Of a stretch of 64,000 nt of DNA, positions 26,857 through 34,771 are shown in pieces. This DNA is from Chryseobacterium sp. PMSZPI (GTDB taxonomy: Bacteria; Bacteroidota; Bacteroidia; Flavobacteriales; Weeksellaceae). The notes below the pieces were generated by a model. It saw only the letters and a program-made list of their open reading frames with translations, did not search any database and was not told where the DNA came from. Each line of letters opens with the position of its first letter. Position 1 is the first letter of the stretch. Made by a program: the position numbers and the translations under genes. The DNA lies in assembly GCF_002835665.1 (NCBI RefSeq), contig NZ_PIZV01000060.1:1-64000 (forward strand). Direction: 5' to 3'.

Positions 26857-28287
26857 ATGAATTTTAAGATCGTATTACCACTTTTATTATTTACTATCAA
26901 TTTTGCTCCTGGGCAAAGCACAACATTAAAAAAGCCGGGGTTACTTGACAAATCACTGAAAAAGGACAGCGTTATTGCCGAGTTTTCAGAGCTCTATCAT
27001 TTAACCAATACCATTCATCCCGGGCAATTTATGTTTTGTTCAAAAAATGAATTTGATACAACATATTCCTCTTTAAAAAACTCTATAAAAACCGATCTTT
27101 CTCTTGTTGAGTATTATAAATTGACAGCCACCTTAATGGCAAAAATTAAAGACGGGCATACAGCCGTTGATAGGGGACGAATTATTGATTTACTCAATGA
27201 CAGATTGATTTTTCCTTTCAGTATCTATGAGATTAAGGGCAGCTATTATCTGGATAAATCATCCCAGGAAAATAAAGAATATACAGGATTGAGAATTCTA
27301 AAAATAAATGGAAAAGAGATCCATGCTGTGGTGAATGATATTAAACAATACATTCATGTTGAAGGTAGAAATGAAACAGGATTAAATGCGCGGTTTAGTA
27401 ATTTTCCCTTTTATTATTTTATTTACGATCAGACAGAAAAATTTGAAATTGAGTATGTAGACCGTAACCAGCGTAAACTGAAACGTATATTTCAAGGAAT
27501 GCCATTTAAAATGTATACCGGTATTATTTCAAAAAAAATGGAACCTTTAACCACAGAGTTCAAAACGAACGATTTAGCTGTTTTAAAATTCCGTTCATTT
27601 GAAAATGGGTATAATGAGGCAGATAGAAAAATTGCAGAGAAACAATTAGACCACTTTTTTATACGACTTGACAGTTTAAAGACTAAAAACTTAATTATCG
27701 ATTTACGGGATAATAGCGGCGGCTCAGCAGATATTGCTAACTATTTATTTTCATATTTATGCAGCACTCCCTATTATTATTTTGATTATATGGGAGCAAA
27801 ATATAAAAGCGTAAAAGACTGGAAGCATTACGCTCAATACCCGGACAATATTGAAGAAATAAATCTGAACGAAACAAAACTCAAGGATGGATTAAACTGC
27901 TACACAGAAACCAACAGTACAGATTGGTGGTTTAAACTCCAACAAAACAAGCCCAATTTTTACAAAGGAAAAATCAGCGTTCTGATCAATGGCAGTTGTT
28001 TCTCCACCACCGGACATCTGTTAGCATTGATGAGAGAGTATAAAATCGGGAAATTGTATGGAGAATATTCACAAGGAAGTAATTACAGTAATGCGGGAGG
28101 ACAGGCATTTGTGTTGCCGTATTCTAAAACATTAGTTTGGATCCCTACTTTTCAGTACAGAATGAGAACTCCTCATTTCATCAGTGATCCAAAAGGAATT
28201 AAGCCGGACGTTGAAATACAAACAGAACCAGATGACCTGAGAATAGGGTTTGACAGACCAATGGATTTTGTGATGAAGCAAAACTAA
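26857..28287 (+). CDS. Secreted S41 family (C-terminal processing-like) peptidase
   Basis: 476 residues, signal peptide ending NFAPGQ (about residue 20). The S41 fold is visible in the second half: KNLIIDLRDNSGGSADIANYLF (strand and GG loop), GKISVLINGSCFSTTGH with the serine nucleophile region (about residue 388), and GSNYSNAGGQAFVLP for the oxyanion loop, ending in the typical KGIKPDVEI. The N-terminal 200 residues act as the substrate-positioning part; no PDZ domain is obvious. Exported. The lysine of the S41 dyad is not unambiguous. Follows the alpha/beta hydrolase; a full R1 repeat comes directly after the stop. Confidence 0.85.
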   Translation: MNFKIVLPLLLFTINFAPGQSTTLKKPGLLDKSLKKDSVIAEFSELYHLTNTIHPGQFMFCSKNEFDTTYSSLKNSIKTDLSLVEYYKLTATLMAKIKDGHTAVDRGRIIDLLNDRLIFPFSIYEIKGSYYLDKSSQENKEYTGLRILKINGKEIHAVVNDIKQYIHVEGRNETGLNARFSNFPFYYFIYDQTEKFEIEYVDRNQRKLKRIFQGMPFKMYTGIISKKMEPLTTEFKTNDLAVLKFRSFENGYNEADRKIAEKQLDHFFIRLDSLKTKNLIIDLRDNSGGSADIANYLFSYLCSTPYYYFDYMGAKYKSVKDWKHYAQYPDNIEEINLNETKLKDGLNCYTETNSTDWWFKLQQNKPNFYKGKISVLINGSCFSTTGHLLALMREYKIGKLYGEYSQGSNYSNAGGQAFVLPYSKTLVWIPTFQYRMRTPHFISDPKGIKPDVEIQTEPDDLRIGFDRPMDFVMKQN

Positions 28288-28301
28288 TTATGATGAATTT
28301 T

Positions 28302-28538
28302 AACTACAAAAGTCATAAAAGTTTTATTTTTTTAACACTTTAGTGCACTTTAGAAAGTTTAAAGAAATACTGCACATTTAAGTTCACATAAGATGAAAAT
28401 CTTTGATTTTCAACAAAACTTTAGTGTACTTCTTATACGGAAAGTATATAACTTAAATAGCTTAAGTGTTTAAAAAATCTTTTGTGACTTTTGACTACGT
28501 CGAACCTACGATTTGTGGTTTAATAAAAAAATAAACAG
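28302..28538 (+). repeat. Dispersed repeat R1, copy 1 (~237 bp)
   Basis: Starts AACTACAAAAGTCATAAAAG and ends with CTTTTGTGACTTTTGACTACG, TTTGTGGTTTAATAAA and AATAAACAG. The ends form an imperfect long inverted repeat: AACCACAAAAGTCACAAAAG-type start against CTTTTGTGACTTTTG...TGTGGTT-type end. The centre has ATGAAAATCTTTGATTTTC, a smaller palindrome. Same orientation as 42949-43185. No coding capacity. It fills most of the gap before the OmpA gene. Confidence 0.8.
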
Positions 28539-28739
28539 TATTATTATTCTGATTCCGGTTTTTTTTAATCATAAAATCCTTAAATCTAGGTAGTTTCCCG
28601 TTCGTATTTTATTTGTAAGTTAGTGTCGCAAAAAATAGGACAGTATAAAATACACCGAACAGCTTTAATAAAGGAGAATTCATACTGTTTTATTTCTCAC
28701 TATTAAAAAAATATACACCAAAACCTAAAAATTATTAAT

Positions 28740-29747
28740 ATGAAGAAGGCACTGATTATTCTGTCAATAGGCACTTTGCTTGCTGCTTGTAACAAAAAAG
28801 CTGAACAAAAAACGGATGCTGCAAAGGATACTGTCGCCATAGAAAATCCTACAGCTATGGAAAAATCTTCGGGTGGAACTACCCAATTTGATATCAATTC
28901 CATACCGGTTTCCAGCGCTGAAGTGGGTGAATTACCCTTTTTCAGTTTTCCCAAAGGGTTGGGCTTCCAAAACAAACCGGTACAAAGAAGTTATGACCTG
29001 CTGTTTTTTCCACTTAAAGGCGTAATGACACCAATAGAAGGAAAAGTATGGAAAACCTATGTAGTCAACGAGAAAAGCAATACAGAAGAGTGGTCGTTGC
29101 CTTATTTTTTGAAAAGCTATGATGATGCGATTACAAAAGTGGGGGGTGTAAAAGTATTTGATGGTAAAGTTTCTCAGCAAGAGCTTGACAGAATAAAAGA
29201 AGAAGCCAAGTATTTTGGAGAAGAAGGCTCTATAGATTATTGGAATGAACCCGTAAAAGTGTATGTCATAAGAAGACCAAATGGCGATGATATTTATATT
29301 CAACTTTATGGAAATACGGCGACCGGAGCAATACAAATTCTACAGAAAACACCATTTGAGCAAACAATTTCAATATTAAAATCTGATGAAATAAAAAAAG
29401 CATTAGATGCCACAGGCAAGGCTGTATTGCATATTAATTTTGATACAGACAAAGCGAGTTTAAAACCCGATGGCAAAACAGCCGTTGATGAAATAATAAA
29501 GGTCCTGAAAACCGACAGCAATCTAAAACTTGCCATTAACGGATATACAGATAACAGCGGAAATGATGCCCATAATGTTCAACTCTCAAAAGATCGTGCT
29601 ACAGCAGTATTGAATGCTATTACTATTTCAGGTATTGATAAAACAAGACTTTCAGCAGAAGGCTTCGGCAGCAAAAATCCGATTGCAGATAATAGTTCTG
29701 AAGAAGGGAAGGCGCAAAACCGTAGAGTGGAGCTGGTAAAAAAATAA
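28740..29747 (+). CDS. OmpA family lipoprotein
   Basis: 335 residues. Lipoprotein signal with lipobox LLAAC (Cys17), then a polar linker, an unassigned middle of about 180 residues and a C-terminal OmpA/MotB peptidoglycan-binding domain: HINFDTDKASLKPDGKTAVD, AINGYTDNSGNDAHNVQLS with the diaminopimelate-binding aspartate, LSKDRATAVLNAI, and AEGFGSKNPIADNSSEEGKA followed by QNRRVEL. Outer-membrane lipoprotein tethering the envelope to the wall is the likely role. A decayed second copy of its 3' end lies at 31766-31850. Confidence 0.9.
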   Translation: MKKALIILSIGTLLAACNKKAEQKTDAAKDTVAIENPTAMEKSSGGTTQFDINSIPVSSAEVGELPFFSFPKGLGFQNKPVQRSYDLLFFPLKGVMTPIEGKVWKTYVVNEKSNTEEWSLPYFLKSYDDAITKVGGVKVFDGKVSQQELDRIKEEAKYFGEEGSIDYWNEPVKVYVIRRPNGDDIYIQLYGNTATGAIQILQKTPFEQTISILKSDEIKKALDATGKAVLHINFDTDKASLKPDGKTAVDEIIKVLKTDSNLKLAINGYTDNSGNDAHNVQLSKDRATAVLNAITISGIDKTRLSAEGFGSKNPIADNSSEEGKAQNRRVELVKK

Positions 29748-29790
29748 TGAAACCCTTATAAGAATATAGGATTAGATATTCTTTTGCTTA

Positions 29791-29828
29791 AAACAAATCT
29801 CAACGAAAGTTGGGATTTGTTTCATTTT
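29791..29828 (+). terminator. Terminator of the OmpA gene
   Basis: 14-bp arms AAACAAATCTCAAC / GTTGGGATTTGTTT with a GAAA tetraloop, followed by a CATTTT tract. Confidence 0.85.
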
Positions 29829-30048
29829 AAATTCTGCTGTACAAAGACTCTTCAAATTGTTTTTTTTTAAATTTATAACTATTTTATATAAAGCGGATTC
29901 TATAGTCTGTATTTATGTTTTTAATAAAATATTTGTTTTGTAATGATTAATAATTTATGAATTTTAATAAAATTTAAATTTAATTCACGTATAATTGATT
30001 ATTATTATGTAATTTTAGTTGTATAAATCAACGGACTAATAATCAAAT

Positions 30049-30183
30049 ATGAAAATTTATTTATTAATTTCTTCAGGAGGCCCTGCTTTAAACACTAGCT
30101 TAATAAGCGCTATACGAATTCTGTTAGCGCGTATTGGGCAAATTCCAACAGTTCATCCCAAAAAGAAAAACCTCATTATATAA
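30049..30183 (+). CDS. Possible 44-aa small protein
   Basis: ATG at 30049, TAA at 30181-30183. The peptide begins MKIYLLISSGGPALNTSLIS and ends KKKNLII: a hydrophobic first half with small residues, then a basic tail, as in a short membrane or signal-type peptide. An AACCTC...GAGGTT hairpin with a following CTTTT overlaps its stop. It shares no recognised family and could be a chance frame in the leader of the next gene. Confidence 0.3.
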   Translation: MKIYLLISSGGPALNTSLISAIRILLARIGQIPTVHPKKKNLII

Positions 30184-30237
30184 ATAGAGGTTCTTTTGCT
30201 TATAGAAACACAAACACACAACCTAAATATTAATTAT

Positions 30238-31686
30238 ATGAAAAATTTATTTTTCTGTGGCATCACTATGCCCAAAGTAGTACTGTCTACATCATTACTT
30301 GTTACAAACATTTTGTGCTATGCACAGCTTGAAAAAACCTATGCAACCAGCCAAACTAACCAGGTTTATGGAGTCTGTGTACTTTGCTCTGTTCAGAACC
30401 CCCAAAAAGCAGTAGGTTCTAATGAAACCGACTATGCTACTATTAATCTCCCTGTAGGTCTTGATGCTAGTATTGAACAGGAATTTACATTTCCTTTGGC
30501 TCCTGCATACCGTAAAATTTCTATTGGTATTGGTACTGCTAATACTCCTACAAAACAACAACTCCAAAGAGAAATTTACGTTGAAACTTTTAATAATAAT
30601 GTATCTAATGGTGATAGAAGAAGAGTGGTTGACAACATGTATAAGGCAACAACAAACAATAAAAGAGGAACTATTGAATTTGTTGCTGAAAAACAATTTG
30701 ATAAAGTAATAGTTTCCATAAACAGTGGATCAGTGGGAATCAATCTGGCTGAAGAGCTAAGGATTTATTATGTCCATCATCTGCCAACACAATTTACTGC
30801 TTGCGGGAATCCTCCTGTGGATCCATATGTTTATTATCCGATGGATGGAGATCTCAATGATAAAATAAGAGGAAAATATCTTTCATCTTCTGGTCATCTA
30901 TTTTCAGACGGAAAATGTGGAGAGTCCATTGAAGACGTATTAGGAGGGACGGGGCTTGCGACTGTTGCTGTAGATAAAGCAACTTTGCTAAGCACTGGTG
31001 CAACCATTTCATTTTGGGGAAAAATAAAGACAGTCAATCCGGGGCTTGTATCCTATATACGAGTATTTGATATTCAAAACATGGAATTTATGATTGCTAC
31101 CGATAATACCTATTTATTTCAAAATTTCACCCCTGAAGCCCCCGAAAACATCAATTTTGGTCTTAACCCTGATGAGTTTGCTCATTATTTATTAACGTTT
31201 TCTCCAAATGGAGATAACTCAACACTTACTTTAACATTGTATATAAATGGAGAGAGACAAGGGGAAATACAAAATTGGGACACTCCTAAAGATGATAATT
31301 TTATACAGTTCCATTTAGGGAAATCAAGTATTGATGAGCTAATCATTTATAATAGAGAATTGACCGATGAAGAAATTCAATCATTTGCAAACCTTTATAA
31401 TAGACCATCAAACCTTATAGCTTCTAAAGCTCAAAGAGCACCAGCCAGCGAAATATTTACCCTATCTCCAAACCCTACTACAGGGCAAATTACGTTGAAT
31501 GGAGATATTCAGTTTGCAGATGCTGAGATTTTCGTTACCAATACTTTTGGAAAAAAAGTATATAGTTCAAAATTCCAATCTAAAACTTTTGAGCTCCCTG
31601 CCACATTGCCGGCAGGTATTTATATCCTTAATCTTAAAACAAAAGAAGGTAAAATATATTCTCAGAAAGTGATGCTGAGAAGGTAA
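30238..31686 (+). CDS. LamG-like T9SS-secreted surface protein
   Basis: 482 residues from the ATG at 30238; a frame opening 42 nt earlier is less likely because the signal peptide (MKNLFFCG to CYAQ) begins here. Residues ~195-400 form a LamG/concanavalin-like beta sandwich: YVYYPMDGDLNDKIRGKY, ATISFWGKIKTVN, HYLLTFSPNGDNS, LYINGERQGE and SSIDELIIYNRELTDEEI, as in surface carbohydrate-binding proteins. The last ~75 residues are a type A sorting domain (LSPNPTTGQITLNG, VTNTFGKKVYSS, LPAGIYILNLKTKEG). Exported by Sec then type IX secretion. Adhesion or glycan binding is inferred. Confidence 0.85.
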   Translation: MKNLFFCGITMPKVVLSTSLLVTNILCYAQLEKTYATSQTNQVYGVCVLCSVQNPQKAVGSNETDYATINLPVGLDASIEQEFTFPLAPAYRKISIGIGTANTPTKQQLQREIYVETFNNNVSNGDRRRVVDNMYKATTNNKRGTIEFVAEKQFDKVIVSINSGSVGINLAEELRIYYVHHLPTQFTACGNPPVDPYVYYPMDGDLNDKIRGKYLSSSGHLFSDGKCGESIEDVLGGTGLATVAVDKATLLSTGATISFWGKIKTVNPGLVSYIRVFDIQNMEFMIATDNTYLFQNFTPEAPENINFGLNPDEFAHYLLTFSPNGDNSTLTLTLYINGERQGEIQNWDTPKDDNFIQFHLGKSSIDELIIYNRELTDEEIQSFANLYNRPSNLIASKAQRAPASEIFTLSPNPTTGQITLNGDIQFADAEIFVTNTFGKKVYSSKFQSKTFELPATLPAGIYILNLKTKEGKIYSQKVMLRR

Positions 31687-31716
31687 AAACTATTTTCAAT
31701 AGCTATACCATAAATA

Positions 31717-31754
31717 AGGCAGGTTATGAGATAAAATAACCTGCCTGTTTTTTA
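31717..31754 (+). terminator. Terminator of the LamG-like gene
   Basis: 11-bp arms AGGCAGGTTAT / ATAACCTGCCT followed by GTTTTTTAG. Confidence 0.85.
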
Positions 31755-31765
31755 GATGTTTTAAA

Positions 31766-31850
31766 GGCTTTCAGAAGGCTTGGGCAGCTGTAGATAATAG
31801 TTCTGAAAAGGGTAAGGCGAAAAACCGTAGAGTGGAGCTGATAAATAAGA
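31766..31850 (+). pseudogene. Remnant of an OmpA-family gene 3' end
   Basis: The segment reads close to the last codons of the OmpA gene at 28740-29747: GCTTTCAG, AGAAGGCTT, GATAATAGTTCTGAA, AAGGCG and CGTAGAGTGGAGCTG occur in the same order, with small deletions. No intact reading frame remains upstream. It runs directly into repeat R4, so a duplicated OmpA gene or its tail has been lost here apart from this fragment. Confidence 0.6.
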
Positions 31851-31895
31851 TTATTTCCTTTAAACTTGCTCCAAAATCAGGAGACTTCAGAGAGC
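31836..31895 (+). repeat. Palindromic repeat R4, copy
   Basis: AGCTGATAAATAAGATTATT, TCCTTTAAAC and GAGACTTCAGAGAG match 40405-40463 in order and spacing. The 26785-26820 fragment contains the inverse complement of its end. Confidence 0.5.
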
Positions 31896-31903
31896 GGATG
31901 TAA

Positions 31904-31944
31904 TCTAAAAAAAAAAGAGATGAATCAAACTGATTCATCTCTTT
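31904..31944 (-). terminator. Terminator of the haloperoxidase-like gene
   Basis: 14-bp perfect arms AAAGAGATGAATCA / TGATTCATCTCTTT with an AAC loop; on the minus strand a run of ten T follows. It lies 18 bp after the stop of the minus-strand hydrolase. Confidence 0.85.
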
Positions 31945-31961
31945 ATTATATTGTTCTTGTA

Positions 31962-32783
31962 TTAAGCCTCAATAAACTCCAAAAGATCTTTATTAATTGT
32001 TTCGTGCTCCGTAGTAGGCATTCCGTGAGAAAAACCGGGATACGTAATCAATTTTCCGTTTTTCAATAGTTTTGCGGATTTTATAGCCGAATTTTCGATA
32101 GGTACAATTTGGTCATCTTCACCGTGAAGAACCAAAACCGGAATGTCCACACCTTTCAGATCTTCAGTGAAATCAGTTTCAGAAAATGCTTTGATTCCCT
32201 CATAATGAGCTACAATACCACCCATCATTCCTTGTCTCCACCAGTTTCTTTGTACACCGTCTTTTACATTGGCACCTTCTCTGTTGTATCCATAGAAAGG
32301 GAACGTTAAATCAAAATAAAACTGGTTTCTGTTATTCAAAGTCTGTTCTCTGATCCCATCAAAAACTTCCATTGGAACCCCGTCAGGATTGTTTTCACTT
32401 TTTACCATTACCGGTGGAACAGCACTAATTAAAACTGCTTTTTTTGCTCTACCATTGGCATATTTATGGACATATCGGATCACTTCACCACCTCCTGTAG
32501 AGTGTCCGATGTGTACAACATCTTTCAAATCAAGGAATTCTACAAGTTCTGCAGCGTCAGAAGCATATTGTTCAATAGTGTGATTATAGATGTTCTGGCT
32601 TGAGCGGCCGTGTCCTCTTCTGTCATGGGAAATTACTCGGTACCCTCTCTGTAAGAAAAAGATAACCTGTGCATCCCAATCGTCAGATGATAATGGCCAT
32701 CCGTGGTGAAACATCAATACCGGTCCTGCTCCCTGGTCTTTGTAATAAATCTCTGTTCCGTCTTTTAATGTAAGTGTGCTCAT
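31962..32783 (-). CDS. Alpha/beta hydrolase, non-heme haloperoxidase/arylesterase type
   Basis: 273 residues, no signal, cytoplasmic. Fold motifs: LMFHHGWPLSSDDWD (oxyanion loop), VISHDRRGHGRS, nucleophile elbow HIGHSTGGGE with Ser95, acid in VLVLHGEDDQIVP (Asp224) and His253 in GFSHGM. This set is typical of cofactor-free haloperoxidase/perhydrolase enzymes that act as esterases or form peracids. Its promoter on the minus strand carries a Crp/Fnr-type site at 32880-32893 with a TACATTTG -7 element, and the divergent neighbour is a Crp/Fnr regulator gene. The DNA for its last 29 residues is repeated in the chimeric gene at 50174. Confidence 0.92.
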   Translation of the reverse strand: MSTLTLKDGTEIYYKDQGAGPVLMFHHGWPLSSDDWDAQVIFFLQRGYRVISHDRRGHGRSSQNIYNHTIEQYASDAAELVEFLDLKDVVHIGHSTGGGEVIRYVHKYANGRAKKAVLISAVPPVMVKSENNPDGVPMEVFDGIREQTLNNRNQFYFDLTFPFYGYNREGANVKDGVQRNWWRQGMMGGIVAHYEGIKAFSETDFTEDLKGVDIPVLVLHGEDDQIVPIENSAIKSAKLLKNGKLITYPGFSHGMPTTEHETINKDLLEFIEA

Positions 32784-32849
32784 AGTTGTAAATTTTTAAT
32801 GTTAATGAATATTTTATTTTATAATTTTTTTGTTGTCTTGATTCTTTAG

Positions 32850-32893
32850 CAAATGTATAACAGTTCGTTTTCACAGAAATTAATCTAGTTTAA
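32850..32893 (-). promoter_or_regulatory. Crp/Fnr-type promoter D (haloperoxidase-like gene)
   Basis: Minus strand: operator TTAAA-CTAG-ATTAA (32880-32893), then 22 nt, then the -7 element TACATTTG (32850-32857). The operator centre is 29 nt before the -7 element, the same as in five other sites in this window. The leader to the ATG at 32783 is about 60 nt. Confidence 0.65.
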
Positions 32894-33060
32894 TTTCGTA
32901 CATTTTGATAACATTTTTTTGTTTGGGTAGTTTAATTTAATTTCTGACCCAATCTTTTTCTCAGATCATTATTAAATCTTAGCATTTTGGTATCATCAAA
33001 TAGCTTCTGAACAATGAAGTTTACACGTTTTTTTCTAATTTGCGGCCGTAAAATAAATGT

Positions 33061-33651
33061 ATGTTTCAAAATATTATCAAAAACATCTCACGATTTGTGA
33101 TCCTGACCCCGGAAGAAGAAAATATATATGAAGGTTTGCTGACCCTTCAGAAGTTCCCGAAGAAAACACATCTTCTGCGCGAAGGAGAGATTTGCCAGTT
33201 TGAAGGGTTTATAAAGGAGGGCTGTGTCCGAACGTATTATCTTGATGAAAACGGTTTTGAAGTAACCCTTCTGTTTGCTGTTGAAGATTGGTGGATTACC
33301 GATATTGATTCTTTTAATAATAGAACACCCTCGAAGATTTTTATAGAAGCCCTGGAAGATACCGAAATTTATATGTTGAATCCGGAAACTAAAGAGGAAC
33401 TGATGCAGAAGGTTCCGAAGTTTGAAAGAGCATTCCGGCTGATGATGCAGCGGTATGTGGTGACGCTTCAAAACCGACTGGTTAACACCATTTCTCAACC
33501 TGCTACAGACCGTTATCTGGAATTTATCAGGGTTTATCCTACCATTCCGCAGCGTGTAGCACAGTATTATATTGCATCGTATCTTGGCGTTTCAAAGGAG
33601 TTTGTGAGCACCATCAGAAAACGTTTAGCGAATAAAGAGAAACAAAAATAA
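33061..33651 (+). CDS. Crp/Fnr family transcriptional regulator
   Basis: 196 residues. N-terminal cyclic-nucleotide-binding-like beta roll (KTHLLREGEICQFEGFIKEG, then LDENGFEVTLLFAVEDWWITD), a dimer helix, and a short C-terminal HTH (YIASYLGVSKEFVSTIRKRL). It lacks the cysteines of an Fnr iron-sulfur cluster and the PGE-R-S phosphate cassette of true Crp, so another or no ligand is likely. Divergent from the haloperoxidase-like gene; sites of TTAAA-N4 type stand before that gene, RidA, a putative RNA and the isochorismatase operon, so it is the prime candidate to bind them. A paralog is encoded at 58094. Confidence 0.88.
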   Translation: MFQNIIKNISRFVILTPEEENIYEGLLTLQKFPKKTHLLREGEICQFEGFIKEGCVRTYYLDENGFEVTLLFAVEDWWITDIDSFNNRTPSKIFIEALEDTEIYMLNPETKEELMQKVPKFERAFRLMMQRYVVTLQNRLVNTISQPATDRYLEFIRVYPTIPQRVAQYYIASYLGVSKEFVSTIRKRLANKEKQK

Positions 33652-33701
33652 GACATAGAAAATTTTCCTCTCCCGGAGCGGCCGTGAAAAATAAAAAACT
33701 G

Positions 33702-33740
33702 AAAGGTGGTTTATACAAAATGTGTAAACCACCTTTTTTA
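33702..33740 (+). terminator. Terminator of the Crp/Fnr gene
   Basis: AAAGGTGGTTTA / TAAACCACCTTT arms with an ATACAAAATGTG loop and a T-run, 50 bp after the regulator's stop. Confidence 0.85.
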
Positions 33741-33766
33741 TTTAGAGTAAAAGAAAAAGCAATTTA

Positions 33767-33810
33767 TTAAACCAGTTAAATTTCTAAGATTTTTATCAGT
33801 TCTACATTTG
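33767..33810 (+). promoter_or_regulatory. Crp/Fnr-type promoter A (RidA gene)
   Basis: Operator TTAAA-CCAG-TTAAA (33767-33780), 22 nt, then TACATTTG (33803-33810). Centre to -7 distance 29 nt. ATTTA precedes the operator as in promoters B and C. The RidA ATG is 25 nt after the -7 element. Confidence 0.7.
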
Positions 33811-33834
33811 CTGTATTAATTTAAACCATAAAAA

Positions 33835-34227
33835 ATGATACAGGAAAACAAAACAGCAGAAGGCTTGGGAATGCCTTGGGAAGATATCTACGGATACGCA
33901 CAGGCGGTAAAAAAAGGAAATACCGTTTGGATTTCCGGTCAGTTGGGACACAACAAAAATGGAGAATTGGCAGAAGGAATGGAAGAACAGATGAGACAAA
34001 CCTATGCCAATATCAAAGAATTATTGGCAAGATACGATATGACGATGGAAAATGTGGTGGAAGAAGTTATCTATGCAATGGATATGGCAACAGCGTTTGA
34101 GGCAAGGAAAAATTTCAAAACAGAATTTTACAATCATCCTAAATCTGTAGCCAGTACAATGGTTGGAGTAAGTGGACTTGCATTGCCGGGACAGCTTGTC
34201 GAAATTAAAATTGTGGCGACTGTCTAA
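33835..34227 (+). CDS. RidA family protein
   Basis: 130 residues covering the whole YjgF/YER057c/UK114 (Rid) fold: GYAQAVKKGNTVWISGQLG, ANIKELLARYDMTMENVVEEVIY and the C-terminal VASTMVGVSGLALPGQLVEIKI. RidA proteins hydrolyse reactive enamine/imine intermediates. The catalytic arginine of archetypal RidA, usually in an R-P-A-R-like segment near residue 105, is not visible here (STMVGVSGL), so this may belong to a Rid subgroup without deaminase activity. Preceded by promoter A with a Crp/Fnr-type site and short leader. Cytoplasmic. No terminator before the next promoter at 34257. Confidence 0.9.
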   Translation: MIQENKTAEGLGMPWEDIYGYAQAVKKGNTVWISGQLGHNKNGELAEGMEEQMRQTYANIKELLARYDMTMENVVEEVIYAMDMATAFEARKNFKTEFYNHPKSVASTMVGVSGLALPGQLVEIKIVATV

Positions 34228-34256
34228 GTTTCTTTATATTCTAAAAATATGATTTA

Positions 34257-34300
34257 TTAAACTAGTTAAATGTACATTATATTTCATCACTCTAAATTTA
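34257..34300 (+). promoter_or_regulatory. Crp/Fnr-type promoter B (putative RNA)
   Basis: Operator TTAAA-CTAG-TTAAA (34257-34270), 22 nt, then TAAATTTA (34293-34300), a -7 element with A in place of the last G. Centre to -7 distance 29 nt. No gene follows for 470 bp, only the transcript candidate ending at 34506. Confidence 0.6.
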
Positions 34301-34306
34301 CAGTAT

Positions 34307-34506
34307 CAAAAAGACGGAGATTTTGGATTCATTAAAATTCTTGATTATTTCCGATTTGAACATTAGTTAATTTCAGAAAGTATAGAGGTTTTACTGATGA
34401 ATTTTCCGATGGTGATGTAGTGATAAAAATTAAACAGTGTCTTTTTTAAGAGTGAAACGTATGAAGTGTCTAGGCTTGGATTTTATGATCTAAGCCTATT
34501 TTTTTT
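34307..34506 (+). ncRNA. Candidate ~200-nt RNA under Crp/Fnr-type promoter B
   Basis: Between promoter B (expected start ~34307) and an intrinsic terminator (TAGGCTT stem at 34471-34477, AAGCCTA at 34492-34498, eight T at 34499-34506) there is no frame longer than about 10 codons starting with ATG (MNFPMVM and MKCLGLDFMI are the longest seen). Promoter plus terminator without a gene suggests a small RNA; a remnant of a deleted gene is the alternative. No homology to a known RNA family recognised. Confidence 0.4.
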
Positions 34507-34642
34507 GTTTGTATTTAAAGTGTTGTTTTAAATTTAAATGCTTTATTATCATTGTTTTTTGTTGGTTGTTATTTAGGTTTTGATTAAATAGAGTGACAAC
34601 GTTTGAAAATAAATTCAACTTTTTATCATTAAAGATGATTTA

Positions 34643-34686
34643 TTAAACTAGTTAAATGTATAGTCTTTCTGACTGCTCTAAATTTG
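34643..34686 (+). promoter_or_regulatory. Crp/Fnr-type promoter C (isochorismatase operon)
   Basis: Operator TTAAA-CTAG-TTAAA (34643-34656), 22 nt, TAAATTTG (34679-34686). Centre to -7 distance 29 nt. The 20 bases before and through the operator are almost identical to promoter B. Leader to the ATG at 34772 about 80 nt. Confidence 0.7.
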
Positions 34687-34771
34687 CCATATCAAAATCA
34701 AACAAATACTCAATAAGATTTTAAAATTTAGAATAAAATTCTTACTAAACAACATTTAAAAATTAAACATT

